This document shows, piece after piece, positions 56,580 to 64,000 of a stretch of DNA of 64,000 bases. The stretch covers positions 62,001-126,000 of the forward strand of contig NZ_CP085524.1 in the NCBI RefSeq assembly GCF_004353525.1, in the 5' to 3' direction. The first letter of the stretch is position 1. Each line of letters begins with the position of its first letter. Both the position numbers and the translations under genes were made by a program. Below the pieces are notes generated by a model, which did no database searches, was not told the origin of the DNA, and was given only the letters and a program-made list of their open reading frames with translations. The DNA is from Zhaonella formicivorans. Its GTDB lineage: Bacteria > Bacillota > DUOV01 > Zhaonellaceae.

Positions 56580-57515
56580 ATGAAGACAGTAGTTGTGGCC
56601 CTCGGAGGCAATGCAATTTTGCAGCCTAAGCAAAAGGGGACTATCGAAGAACAAATGGCTAACGTCAACGCCAGTGCCAAAAACATCGTTAAGCTGATTC
56701 AGGAAGGTTACCGGGTTGTTGTGGCTCATGGCAACGGCCCCCAGGTGGGCAACATCCTCTTGCAAAACGCTGCTGCCCGGGAACAGGTTCCGGCTATGCC
56801 GCTGGATGTTTGCGGTGCAGAAAGCCAGGGACTGATTGGCTACATGATTCAGCAAAATATCCGGAACGAGCTGAAAAAAGCCGGAATTGATAAACCGGTG
56901 GTTACTATCTTAACCCAAGTGGTTGTGGACCGTCATGACCCCGCTTTTCAAAACCCTACAAAGCCGGTTGGTGCTTTCTACAGCAAGGAAGAAGCGGAGA
57001 AAAACATGAAAGAAAAAGGAGAAACCTGGATTGAAGACAGCGGGCGCGGCTGGAGAAAAGTCGTACCATCCCCTAAACCACAGGAAGTGGTGGAATTAGA
57101 GGCAGTCCGTACCCTGGTGGAGACCGGTGCGGTGGTAATCGCCGTCGGCGGCGGAGGGATTCCTGTTGTTAAGGAGGGCGATAAGCTTGTAGGAGTTGAG
57201 GCGGTTATTGATAAAGATTTGGCCAGCAGTTTGTTAGCTAAAAATTTAGGAGCGGATATCCTGGCAATTGCGACTGATGTTCCCTATGTAGCTATAAATT
57301 ACGGTAAGCCTGACCAAAAGAATTTAAAAAGCATGACCGTAGCAGAGGCTAAAAAATACCTGGAAGAAGGCCAGTTCGGTAAAGGCAGCATGGGACCTAA
57401 AGTGCAGGCTGTGCTTAACTTTGTGGAGGCAGGCGGCCAAGGCATCATTACTTCGCTGGACACTTTGCGGGAAGCGGTGGTGGGCGATGCCGGCACTAAG
57501 GTAGTAAATAGCTAA
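56580..57515 (+). CDS. arcC: Carbamate kinase
   Basis: 311 residues. VVALGGNAILQPKQKGTIEE, VVVAHGNGPQVGNILLQ and VIAVGGGGIPV are the substrate and ATP sites of carbamate kinases (ArcC/YqeA). It makes ATP from carbamoyl phosphate and ADP. No ornithine carbamoyltransferase or arginine deiminase is nearby; the carbamoyl phosphate source here is most likely YgeW. ribosome binding site GAGGAGG, 8 bases before the ATG. Confidence 0.94.
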   Translation: MKTVVVALGGNAILQPKQKGTIEEQMANVNASAKNIVKLIQEGYRVVVAHGNGPQVGNILLQNAAAREQVPAMPLDVCGAESQGLIGYMIQQNIRNELKKAGIDKPVVTILTQVVVDRHDPAFQNPTKPVGAFYSKEEAEKNMKEKGETWIEDSGRGWRKVVPSPKPQEVVELEAVRTLVETGAVVIAVGGGGIPVVKEGDKLVGVEAVIDKDLASSLLAKNLGADILAIATDVPYVAINYGKPDQKNLKSMTVAEAKKYLEEGQFGKGSMGPKVQAVLNFVEAGGQGIITSLDTLREAVVGDAGTKVVNS

Positions 57516-57524
57516 CAGGTAATG

Positions 57525-57720
57525 TCTCGGGTCAGTCGTTAGTTTTCAGCTTTCAGCTGTCAGCCATAAGCTTCCAACAATTAGCGGTGGGTTCATAATT
57601 AGTAATGATTAGTGGCTAATTGGTACATAAGCCACAAAAGACTACATCCAGCTAAGAACTAACGACCAAGGACTAAGGACACTACTGCAAGACGATGCTG
57701 GTGATTGATGACTGGTGACC
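57525..57720. repeat. Mixed repeat region between carbamate kinase and the UbiD-like gene
   Basis: TCAGTCGTTAGTTTTCAGC, then a short AGCTGAxG-type array in reverse (TTTCAGCTGTCAGCC), then after about 80 bases AAGAACTAACGACCAAGGAC. CGTTAGTT and AACTAACG are inverted. Similar in style to 52872-53027. Confidence 0.65.
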
Positions 57721-57772
57721 GGGTGCAGAGTTATATCTAAATAGTCTTAATACTAAAAGGGGAGGGAAACTT

Positions 57773-59110
57773 GTGTCACAAGTTAACGACTTACGGTCTT
57801 TTATTGAGGTGCTCAGAACTAACAACCAGCTAGCCGAAATTGAAAAAGAAGTCAGCCTCCAATATGAAATCGGCACCGTTTTGGCCAATCTGGAGAAAAA
57901 GAACCTGGGGGCAGGCTTTTTTAAAAATGTCAAGGACCGGGATATCCCGGTAATTGGCGGCGTTCTTGGTTCTATGGAAAGGATCGCCTTAGCCCTGGGG
58001 TGCAGCAAGGATAAAATAGTGGAAGTTACAGGCCAAGCCCTGGACAACCCCATTAAGCCTGTAAAGGTAGCCAATGCTCCCTGCCAGGAAAATATTTTGA
58101 CCGGCGACCAGGTGGACTTGGGCAAACTGCCTATTCCCCAGCACGCCCCGAAAGACGGCGGGCCATTTATCACCGGCGGGGTAATAGTTTCCAAAGAACT
58201 GCATGGCACTCGCCAGAACCTGTCCTTCCAAAGGATGCAGGTCAAAGGCAGGGATAAGCTCGGCATCATGATCAACGAGTGGCGGCATCTGAAGGAATTC
58301 TACGATGAGGCGGAAGCCGAGGGTAAAGCTCTGCCCATCGCAATTGCCATTGGCGTAGACCCGGTGATTTACATCGGGGCCGGCTTGCGCTACGACGGTG
58401 ATGAAATGGAACTGGCCGGCGCTTTGAGGGGGGAACCCATCGAGGTTGTTAAGTGTATCACCTCGGATGTTTATGTGCCTGCCAGGGCTGAAATTATCAT
58501 TGAGGCGGAAGTTGTCCCCAATTACAGGGAAGAGGAAGGGCCGCTGGGTGAATTTACAGGGCATTACAGCGATCCCTGGCCCAGCCCCACGCTGAAGGTC
58601 AATGCGATCACATATAGAAATAACCCCATTTACCAGACTATTGCCGGTGCTTCTTTCGAGCATATCAATTTAGGCAATGTGCTGCCCCGGGAGCCGCTCC
58701 TGAAGAAGTTTACCACTTATGTTTCCAAAGGAGTAATCAACGTTCACATTCCTCCTTACGGCAGCGGCTTCCTGGCACTGGTGCAGCTCAGAAAGAAAAA
58801 CCCGGGTGAACCCAAGAATGTGGCTTTGGCAGCCATGATGACTTATGTCAACATTAAGAATGTGATTGTGGTAGACGAGGATGTAGATATCTACAACCCG
58901 TCCGATGTGATGTGGGCTGTGTCCAACAGGGTAGTGCCTGAACGGGACATTTTCTACATTCCCAACGCCCAGGGCCATGAACTGGATCCTTGCTCTGACA
59001 ACAGGGGTGTACAAACAAAGATGGGAATTGACGCTACTTTGGCTGAAGACAGCAAAGGCTTGGAGCGTGTGGTTTATCCTGATGTGGACTTGAGCGAATA
59101 CCTGAAATAG
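57773..59110 (+). CDS. UbiD-family prenylated-FMN decarboxylase
   Basis: 445 residues. GPLGEFTGHYSDPWPSPTLK with the catalytic glutamates, QHAPKDGGPFITGGVIVSKE and NLSFQRMQVKGRDKLGIMI are typical of UbiD, which needs prenylated FMN made by UbiX; no ubiX is visible here. UbiD enzymes (de)carboxylate aromatic and unsaturated acids. Within a purine island it is a candidate for removing the carboxylate of an imidazole intermediate such as 4-amino-5-imidazolecarboxylate. The start is GTG 57773 after GGGGAGGG. It belongs to a run with the next three genes. Confidence 0.88.
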   Translation: MSQVNDLRSFIEVLRTNNQLAEIEKEVSLQYEIGTVLANLEKKNLGAGFFKNVKDRDIPVIGGVLGSMERIALALGCSKDKIVEVTGQALDNPIKPVKVANAPCQENILTGDQVDLGKLPIPQHAPKDGGPFITGGVIVSKELHGTRQNLSFQRMQVKGRDKLGIMINEWRHLKEFYDEAEAEGKALPIAIAIGVDPVIYIGAGLRYDGDEMELAGALRGEPIEVVKCITSDVYVPARAEIIIEAEVVPNYREEEGPLGEFTGHYSDPWPSPTLKVNAITYRNNPIYQTIAGASFEHINLGNVLPREPLLKKFTTYVSKGVINVHIPPYGSGFLALVQLRKKNPGEPKNVALAAMMTYVNIKNVIVVDEDVDIYNPSDVMWAVSNRVVPERDIFYIPNAQGHELDPCSDNRGVQTKMGIDATLAEDSKGLERVVYPDVDLSEYLK

Positions 59111-59145
59111 GGAGACAGATCACGAAAATTCAGGGAGGGACAACA

Positions 59146-60459
59146 ATGGCAACTGTAATTAAAGGCGGTTTTTTAATGACCGAAGAGGGCATCAAAAAAG
59201 ACTGGGGAGTAAGAGTGGAGGGCAACAGGATTGTCCAAGTGGGTCCTAACGGAGGACTGCGAGTGGATTCCGGTGACAAAGTGCTGGATGCCACTGACAG
59301 GCTGGTAGCTCCTGGTTTTATCAACGGGCACATGCATATGTACGGGGTTTTATCCCACGGCATTACAGTGGAAGCGCTGGTCACGGAGTTCTCCAGCTTT
59401 TTGGAAGATTTCTGGTGGCCCTACGTTGAAGACCGCCTCGATCACCAATTAGTAGAGATAACCACCAGGTGGGCCTGTGTGGAGATGATTAAAAGCGGCA
59501 TTACCACCTTTATGGACGTGCTGGAGGGTCCTAATTCCATTCCCGGAGCTTTGGAGGTAGAAGCAAAAGTTGTCAACGCGGCAGGTCTAAGGGGCATTCT
59601 CACTTTTGAGGCCTGTGAGCGCATGGGCAAAGAGAACGGACAGCTCGGACTGAAAGAAAACGCCGACTTTGTCAGGAAATACAACAAGCCGGGCAATTTA
59701 GTACAGGGCATGATGAGCATCCACACCCTCTTCACCGCTGACCAGGACTATGTGGTTCAGGCCAGGGAAATGGCCAAGGAATTGGGCTGCGATATCCATA
59801 TGCACCTTTCTGAAAGCGTTTATGAGCCCAACTGGACTTTAAAAAGATATGGTAAGCGGCCTGTGGAGATCTATGATGAGTTGGGATATATGGGACCCAA
59901 TGTGGTTGCCTCCCAAGGCGTGCAGCTTGAACCCCATGAGATCGACATTATCGCCAAGCGGGGAGCCAGACTGGTGCACATGCCCCTCTCCAACTGCGAA
60001 GTGGGCGGCGGTGTGGCACCCGTGCCGGATCTCCTGGCAAAAGGGATTAAGGTAGGCCTTGGTACCGATGGCTATGTAAACAGTTTCTTTGAAGTGATGC
60101 GGGGCGCTTTCCTGATTCATAAAGCATACCGCCAGGACCCCCAGGTAATGCCGGCGAAAGACGTTTACAAGATGGCAACCAGCCTTGGGGCAGAAGCATT
60201 GGGTTATAAGGATTTAGGGAAGCTGGAAGAAGGCTGTCTGGCTGACATCATTACAATTAAAATAGATACGCCGACCCCAATCAATGAGCACAACGTCTAT
60301 GACCAGCTGGTGCTCTTCCGCAACCCTTCCGACGTAGTTGACGTAATGGTTGACGGCAAGTTTGTCATGGAGAGCGGCAGGCTTCTGACTGTTGATGAAG
60401 AAAAGGCTAAGGCTGAAACCAGGGCGGCAGCCGATAAGTTTTGGAAGGGCAACAAATAG
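59146..60459 (+). CDS. SsnA-like amidohydrolase
   Basis: 437 residues, COG0402 deaminase group. NGHMHMYGVLSHGI holds H-x-H, FLEDFWWPYVEDRLD is a segment shared with SsnA aminohydrolases, DIHMHLSES gives the next His and GLGTDGYVNSFFEVM the Asp. SsnA accompanies selenium-dependent xanthine dehydrogenase genes. It is only distantly related to the two amidohydrolases at 35899 and 51444. GGGAGGG precedes the ATG; it follows the decarboxylase by 35 bases. Confidence 0.85.
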   Translation: MATVIKGGFLMTEEGIKKDWGVRVEGNRIVQVGPNGGLRVDSGDKVLDATDRLVAPGFINGHMHMYGVLSHGITVEALVTEFSSFLEDFWWPYVEDRLDHQLVEITTRWACVEMIKSGITTFMDVLEGPNSIPGALEVEAKVVNAAGLRGILTFEACERMGKENGQLGLKENADFVRKYNKPGNLVQGMMSIHTLFTADQDYVVQAREMAKELGCDIHMHLSESVYEPNWTLKRYGKRPVEIYDELGYMGPNVVASQGVQLEPHEIDIIAKRGARLVHMPLSNCEVGGGVAPVPDLLAKGIKVGLGTDGYVNSFFEVMRGAFLIHKAYRQDPQVMPAKDVYKMATSLGAEALGYKDLGKLEEGCLADIITIKIDTPTPINEHNVYDQLVLFRNPSDVVDVMVDGKFVMESGRLLTVDEEKAKAETRAAADKFWKGNK

Positions 60460-60517
60460 TGATAAGTTTTTAATGCTTTTCTAGACATTTAACTAGTATA
60501 ATTACAGGTTTGAATCT

Positions 60518-60572
60518 ATTGGCTAACAGCTGATGGCTGATAGCTGAAGGCTGACAGCTGACGGCTGATAAA
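60518..60572 (+). repeat. Degenerate AGCTGAxG-type repeat array
   Basis: About six forward copies (GGCTAACAGCTGATGG, then CTGATAGCTGAAGGC, then TGACAGCTGACGGCTGATAA) lie immediately upstream of the ribosome binding site of the next gene. Confidence 0.78.
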
Positions 60573-60587
60573 TGTGGAGGTGACTTT

Positions 60588-62942
60588 ATGCCACTGATGG
60601 GGAGCAAGAGCTTCAGGGTTCTGAATAGGGCGGTACCCCGGGTTGATGCGGTTGACAAGGTTACGGGCCGTGCTCAATATGCTGCTGATCTGAAATTTCC
60701 CAATATGCTGGTGGGCGGATGCCTGAGAAGCGGGTTAAGCCATGCTAACATTGTCAAAATCGATACTTCCAAGGCAAAAGCTATTCCCGGTGTAAAAGCT
60801 GTCTTAACTGCAGCGGATATTCCCAAACCGCAAAGCTGGGCCGACTACATGTACATCACCGATAAAGTCAGGTATGTGGGCGATGTTGTGGCCATAGCGG
60901 CTGCCGAGGACAAAGAAACCCTCGAAGAGGCTTTAAAAGCAATTGAGGTTGAATACGAAGAGCTGGAGGGTGTATATACCATTGACGACGCCTTAAAACC
61001 CGACGCAATCCAGGTCAGGGAAAAGGGTGTAGGCTTGGTGGACGGTATCCCCACACCCGGGACTAAAGGAAACGTTTTCTTAGAGTCATATTACCCAATA
61101 CGCAAGGGAAATGTGGAAGAAGCCTTCAAGCAGTGTGACGTGATTATTGAACGGGAGTACAGGACCCAATTTGTGGAGCATTCCTATATTGAACCGGAAG
61201 CTTGTGTGGCGGTTTCCAACCCGGTTGACGGCACCATGACGGTTTATTCATCTTCCCAGAACCCCTTTTTTGGCAGAAGGTATATTGCCGATGCTTTGCA
61301 AATTCCAATGAATAAGGCCCGTCTAGTACAGCAGACGCTGGGCGGATCTTTCGGGGGTAAAGAGGAACTGGTAGGGCTCACGGTAGGCAGGGCAGCTTTA
61401 CTTGCCAAAGCCACCGGTCGACCGGTGAAAATGGTGGTGAGCCGGGAAGAGTCTTTCCTGGAGAGCTCCAAGCGCCATCCCTTCAGGTTCCGTTACAAAA
61501 TCGGGGCGACTAAAGACGGCAGGATTTTGGCTTTGGAAGGTCAGCTGATTGACAACAGCGGTGCCTATAACAACCAGACCCAGTATATGAACTGCAGGGC
61601 GGCTATCCATTCTGCCGGCGTTTATAATATACCCAACGTCAAAACCGACACTTTCGGCGTCTTCACCAACAATATCCATGGAGGGGCATTCCGCGGGTAC
61701 AGCTCACCGCAGGTTATCTTTGCCCAGGAATCCTTAATTGAGGAATTGGCTGAGGCGCTGAACATGGATGTCATTGAATTAAGAAGAAAGAACTTGTTAA
61801 AACAGTACGACTTAACTGCAACCGGCCAAAAGCTGGTCCAACCTACGCTTATCCGGGAAATCATGGAATACATGTTGGAAAAAACGGACTTTGTGGCCAA
61901 ACGGGAGCAATATAAGCAGCAAACCGGACCAAAGAGGCGCGGCATTGGCTTTGTGACCTGTTACCGGGGCTGCGGCCTCGGAGCCGAATCGCCCGATGCC
62001 TCCGGTGCCCAAGTAACTGCCCTGGAAGACGGGACAATCATCATTAATTCCGGTACTGCCGAAAACGGGCAGGGTTTAAAGACCGCCTATACGCAGATTG
62101 CAGCTGAAGCTTTGGGGGTGCGGGTGGAGGATATCCACCATATCGGTGTGGATACCCATGCTATCGCCGACAGCGGTATGACTGTTGCTTCCCGGGGAAC
62201 GGTAATGGGTGCCCAGTCCATGAGAAAAGCAGCATTGAAGCTGAGAAAACTCCTTGAGGAAACTGCTGCGGATATGTTGAACCTTTCCCCGCTGGATGAA
62301 GTGGTAATCGAAGACAGCATGTGTTATGCCAAAAGCGATCCCAACACAAAGATACCGCTAAGCAAAGTATGTGCTGCCCGGCTCTGGTCCGGTAAACAGC
62401 TGAGCGTCTACGAATGGTTTGAACCCAAACCGCTGCATTTTGATCACCATACCGGCCAGGGGGATGTGTTCCCCACCTATTCCTACGCCTGCGTAGTGGC
62501 GGAAGTGGAGGTTGATCTGGAAACAGGCTATGTGGATGTGCTGAAAGTGTCTTCCGGCCATGACTGCGGCACAGTAATCAACCCCGCTTTGGCCAAAGGC
62601 CAGATCTACGGCGGTATAGCCATGGGAATGGGGTTTGCGCTTACTGAAGAAGTGGAAGTGGAGCAAGGAAAAGTAGGGACGGTAAACTTCGATTCCTATA
62701 TTTTCCCCACAGCCATGGATGTACCTGAAATGGAACCGGTATTGTTTGAATGCGACGATCCCGAGGGGACTTACGGGGCAAAAAGTTTAGGCGAGCCTGC
62801 GACGGAAGCTGTGGGAGCGGCAATTGCCAGCGCAGTGAACAGCGTGCTGAAAGAAGCCAGAGGTGAACGTCTCAGAAGGCTGCCCTTCGACCTGGAACGT
62901 GTGCTGTTAGGTAAATCCTTAAGGGCAGGAGGTAATTCCTGA
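60588..62942 (+). CDS. Xanthine-dehydrogenase-family molybdenum-binding subunit
   Basis: 784 residues. VDAVDKVTGRAQYAADLKFP starts the fused a/b-hammerhead domain; QTLGGSFGGKEEL and AFRGYSSPQ contact the cofactor; the catalytic glutamate is in KSLGEPATEAVGAAIA near the C-terminus. It has no iron-sulfur or FAD domain of its own. With yqeB, yqeC and mocA upstream, a selenium-dependent hydroxylase with cytosine-dinucleotide cofactor (XdhD type) is likely; the selenium would be a labile ligand, not selenocysteine. It overlaps the FAD subunit gene by one base. Confidence 0.92.
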   Translation: MPLMGSKSFRVLNRAVPRVDAVDKVTGRAQYAADLKFPNMLVGGCLRSGLSHANIVKIDTSKAKAIPGVKAVLTAADIPKPQSWADYMYITDKVRYVGDVVAIAAAEDKETLEEALKAIEVEYEELEGVYTIDDALKPDAIQVREKGVGLVDGIPTPGTKGNVFLESYYPIRKGNVEEAFKQCDVIIEREYRTQFVEHSYIEPEACVAVSNPVDGTMTVYSSSQNPFFGRRYIADALQIPMNKARLVQQTLGGSFGGKEELVGLTVGRAALLAKATGRPVKMVVSREESFLESSKRHPFRFRYKIGATKDGRILALEGQLIDNSGAYNNQTQYMNCRAAIHSAGVYNIPNVKTDTFGVFTNNIHGGAFRGYSSPQVIFAQESLIEELAEALNMDVIELRRKNLLKQYDLTATGQKLVQPTLIREIMEYMLEKTDFVAKREQYKQQTGPKRRGIGFVTCYRGCGLGAESPDASGAQVTALEDGTIIINSGTAENGQGLKTAYTQIAAEALGVRVEDIHHIGVDTHAIADSGMTVASRGTVMGAQSMRKAALKLRKLLEETAADMLNLSPLDEVVIEDSMCYAKSDPNTKIPLSKVCAARLWSGKQLSVYEWFEPKPLHFDHHTGQGDVFPTYSYACVVAEVEVDLETGYVDVLKVSSGHDCGTVINPALAKGQIYGGIAMGMGFALTEEVEVEQGKVGTVNFDSYIFPTAMDVPEMEPVLFECDDPEGTYGAKSLGEPATEAVGAAIASAVNSVLKEARGERLRRLPFDLERVLLGKSLRAGGNS

Positions 62943-63817
62943 TGATGCGCTTTGCATACTTAAGACCTGCTTCGGTTCAGGAAGCATGTGAGTTGCTGAA
63001 TAAATACGGCGGCGCGGCTAAAGTCATAGCCGGCGGCACCGACCTGATGGTCCAAATCCGCGATGAGGATAAAAAATTGGCGGGACTGAAATACGTGGTG
63101 GATATCAGCCAATTGAACGGCCTGCGCTACATCCAGGGAGACGAGGACGTGGTCCGCATTGGCGCCCTGGTTACCCATGACCAGATTTATAATTCGCCCA
63201 TGCTCAGGACAGCAGCGCCTTTTCTCCCCGCAGCCTGTAACACTGTCGGCTCACCCCAGATCAGGCACCGTGGCACCATCGGGGGAAGTGTCTGCAACGC
63301 TTCCCCGGCGGCGGACCCGGTACCGGCGCTGGTGGCACTGGATGCCAGCTTAAAGCTGGAAAGCGTGCGGGGGGTCAGGGTAGTGCCGGTTACAAGTGTT
63401 TTTGAAAAACCCTACCGTACGAATATCGCTGCTGATGAGCTGTTGACGGAAATCAGCTTTAAGCGGCTGCCGGCAGGAGCCAAAACAGCTTTCCTGAAGC
63501 TGGGCAGGAGAAAAGCGCTGGCCATTGCCAGAATGAATGTGGCTGTCTGCCTGGTTTTGGACGGAGAGGGGAAAGTGGCCGAGGCCCGTATTGCTCCCGG
63601 TTCCGTCCTGCCGAAGCCCGGCCGGGTAGCTGCTGCAGAGGAAGTGCTGGTAGGTAAGGTGCCAACTGCTGAGCTTTTGGAAGAGGCCGGTAAGAAAGTG
63701 GCGGAAGAAATGGTCAAACAATCGGGAATCAGGTGGTCTACTCCATATAAAGAGCCTGTGATTGCGGTTTTGACCCGCAGGGCGCTGCAGCAAGCGATAG
63801 TGTTAACTAACTTATGA
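62942..63817 (+). CDS. Xanthine-dehydrogenase-family FAD-binding subunit
   Basis: 291 residues. AKVIAGGTDLMVQIRDEDK and CNTVGSPQIRHRGTIGGSVC then NASPAADPVPAL are the two FAD segments of the CoxM/XdhB family, and FLKLGRRKALAIA the C-terminal domain start. It passes electrons from the iron-sulfur subunit to an acceptor. The third, [2Fe-2S] subunit is not in the remaining 183 bases. AGGAGG precedes two ATG codons at 62942 and 62945. Confidence 0.93.
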   Translation: MMRFAYLRPASVQEACELLNKYGGAAKVIAGGTDLMVQIRDEDKKLAGLKYVVDISQLNGLRYIQGDEDVVRIGALVTHDQIYNSPMLRTAAPFLPAACNTVGSPQIRHRGTIGGSVCNASPAADPVPALVALDASLKLESVRGVRVVPVTSVFEKPYRTNIAADELLTEISFKRLPAGAKTAFLKLGRRKALAIARMNVAVCLVLDGEGKVAEARIAPGSVLPKPGRVAAAEEVLVGKVPTAELLEEAGKKVAEEMVKQSGIRWSTPYKEPVIAVLTRRALQQAIVLTNL

Positions 63818-63938
63818 AAAATGCAGTTTAAGGAGTATATGGGACAGACTAAACCCAAAATGTCACCTGAAAAACGAGATAGCCCAGAAGAACAGTAAAA
63901 CAAAACACCTCCAACCTCTATGAAGAGCATAACAATGC

Positions 63939-64000
63939 GGATTCAAAGCCTGTCAAGAGGTCATTGCCTTCGAAGAAAGGCATTTGACAGTCTTTGAACC
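63939..64000. repeat. Large imperfect palindrome at the window edge
   Basis: Three pairs nest: TTCAAAG (63942-63948) with CTTTGAA (63992-63998), CTGTCAA (63950-63956) with TTGACAG (63984-63990) and TGCCTT (63965-63970) with AAGGCA (63977-63982). It could be a terminator-like hairpin, an element end or a REP-type unit; its surroundings are cut off. The stretch 63818-63938 holds only a doubtful 19-codon frame. Confidence 0.65.

Noticed and set aside
63839-63898. 19-codon frame after AAGGAG at the right end
   Set aside because: Too short and unlike any family; possibly a decayed gene end, but not supportable.

Overview
The window comes from an anaerobic, probably spore-forming, low-to-medium GC Firmicute of the clostridial/Peptococcaceae type. 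This is inferred from the short HisG plus HisZ pair, PcrA, LigA and GatCAB, a tiny YjcZ-type membrane peptide, an AgrB/AgrD peptide-signalling pair, oxygen-labile iron-sulfur serine dehydratase, a tungsten-type aldehyde oxidoreductase and many Gram-positive style lipoproteins and ribosome binding sites. No rRNA or tRNA gene was recognised.

Layout. (1) 1-5688: histidine operon hisZ(partial)-G-D-B-H-A-F-IE, tightly packed; hisC is not in it. (2) 5765-11995: a small unknown gene, pcrA, a CBS-domain manganese pyrophosphatase and ligA. (3) 12017-15570: a repeat element, a tiny YjcZ-like gene, then on the minus strand a membrane protein, agrB, agrD and a GGDEF/HD-GYP protein. (4) 15651-17004: an IS30-family insertion sequence. 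(5) 17046-20502: gatC-gatA-gatB with its own promoter. (6) 20860 to the window end: a 43-kb, all plus-strand catabolic island.

The island combines an XRE-cupin regulator, two unusual fold-type II PLP enzymes, serine dehydratase (sdaAB/sdaAA), the selenium-dependent molybdenum hydroxylase accessory set (yqeC, mocA, yqeB, an XdhC-like protein), glyA, ygeY and ygeW, two iron-sulfur flavoproteins, two sets of nucleoside/purine-type ABC transporter genes with three BmpA-like lipoproteins, three cytosine/guanine-deaminase-type amidohydrolases, a MoaD-like protein, an AOR-family oxidoreductase, an iron alcohol dehydrogenase, an RpiR regulator, a dihydropyrimidinase-like cyclic amidohydrolase, carbamate kinase, a UbiD-family decarboxylase and two subunits of a xanthine-dehydrogenase-type enzyme. 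Read together this is most likely a purine (xanthine, urate, guanine or a related heterocycle) fermentation island: uptake, deamination and hydroxylation, ring opening, decarboxylation, carbamoyl transfer with ATP recovery by carbamate kinase, and glycine to serine to pyruvate by GlyA and serine dehydratase. The exact substrate and step assignments are inference.

Two leader RNAs with a shared core and terminators precede ygeY and the carbamate kinase gene and match no riboswitch class I know. The intergenic spaces carry several families of short degenerate repeats, often as inverted arrays, and a roughly 315-bp element present in two inverted copies plus two fragments.
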